Shown here piece after piece: positions 6,584 to 6,792 of a stretch of DNA of 6,792 bases. The number at the start of each line of letters is the position of its first letter. Within the stretch, counting starts at the first letter, position 1. A model generated the notes under the pieces. It was not told where the DNA came from, did not search any database, and saw only the letters and a list, made by a program, of their open reading frames with translations. The DNA is from Pseudomonadota bacterium. Its GTDB lineage: Bacteria; Myxococcota; Bradymonadia; UBA4248. Made by a program: the position numbers and the translations under genes. The stretch covers positions 1 through 6,792 of the forward strand of contig JAGBXG010000328.1 of assembly GCA_017629415.1 (NCBI GenBank). The letters are read 5' to 3'.

Positions 6584-6725
6584 TACGCAACCTTCTTTTG
6601 GGGCTTTGGGGCTTTGCCCCAAACCCTGCCGGAGCTTTGCCCCGTCCCCTACCAAAGGACCACGGTGTACGCAAAGTTCTTTTGGGGCTCCGCCCCAAAC
6701 CCCGCCAAGGGGCTGAGCCCCTTGG
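6584..6725. repeat. Two related GC-rich hairpin units downstream of the lipoprotein gene
   Basis: Two units begin with TACGCAA (6584-6590 and 6668-6674, 84 bases apart), then TTCTTTTGGGGC, then GCCCCAAACCC. Each contains the same 8-bp stem, TTTGGGGC...GCCCCAAA (6605-6623 with loop TTT; 6681-6699 with loop TCC). A third hairpin, CCAAGGGGC-TGA-GCCCCTTGG (6705-6725), has a perfect 9-bp stem. None is followed by a T run on either strand. They may still aid termination or mRNA stability, but they look more like members of a dispersed intergenic repeat family. Confidence 0.6.
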
Positions 6726-6792
6726 AACCTGCAATGGATTTGACGTTTTTGTGAATGAGCCGGGTACTGATAACACTCGTTTTTTGGAAAAA
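6726..6792. other. Intergenic end of window with a lone -35-like box
   Basis: No gene is visible here. TTGACG at 6740-6745 repeats the -35 hexamer found before ttcA, but the 17-base position downstream reads GGTACT, a poor -10. A promoter for a gene beyond the window is possible but not supported. Confidence 0.25.

Noticed and set aside
6605..6725. Classical intrinsic terminators after the lipoprotein gene
   Set aside because: The stems are strong but no T run follows on either strand. They are listed as repeats, with termination as a possibility only.
6540..6776. A 78-codon minus-strand frame at the window end
   Set aside because: It overlaps the 3' end of the lipoprotein gene and translates the GC-rich hairpins into Pro/Gly/Arg-rich sequence. 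No domain or ribosome site supports it.

Overview
The window is a plus-strand stretch of a bacterial chromosome. It best fits Myxococcota or another former deltaproteobacterial lineage with middling GC. The evidence is taxonomic flavour only: a long run of Myxococcus-type cysteine-rich repeats (DUF4215-like), a fibro-slime domain in the same protein, and an upstream protein fragment whose C-terminus resembles the MXAN_5187-type domain. No marker gene here fixes the species.

Layout. Bases 1-420 are the 3' end of a small acidic protein of unknown function, closed by a clear intrinsic terminator (about 435-461). A sigma70-like promoter (483-511) follows, then ttcA, the tRNA 2-thiocytidine synthetase (653-1408, or from a GTG at 539). 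Bases 1409-1820 are non-coding and split into an AT-rich block with short direct repeats (about 1411-1560) and a GC-rich block of nested hairpins (about 1562-1733). A candidate promoter, a T7G7 tract and a strong Shine-Dalgarno lead into the dominant gene.

That gene (1821-6578) encodes a 1585-residue predicted lipoprotein with 155 cysteines. I count 30 cysteine-rich repeats in two classes, arranged 5A-6B-8A, then one fibro-slime (PA14-related) domain, then 11B. The likely picture is a disulfide-hardened stalk anchored in the outer membrane, carrying a possible carbohydrate- or calcium-binding module inside the chain. Bases 6579-6792 hold tandem GC-rich hairpins related to those upstream of the gene, and possibly the start of the next promoter region.

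The three genes do not look like one operon: a terminator and promoter separate the first two, and over 400 bases separate the second and third. ttcA is housekeeping tRNA modification. The large lipoprotein is the accessory, surface-facing part. I see no known defence system, CRISPR array, transposase or tRNA gene.
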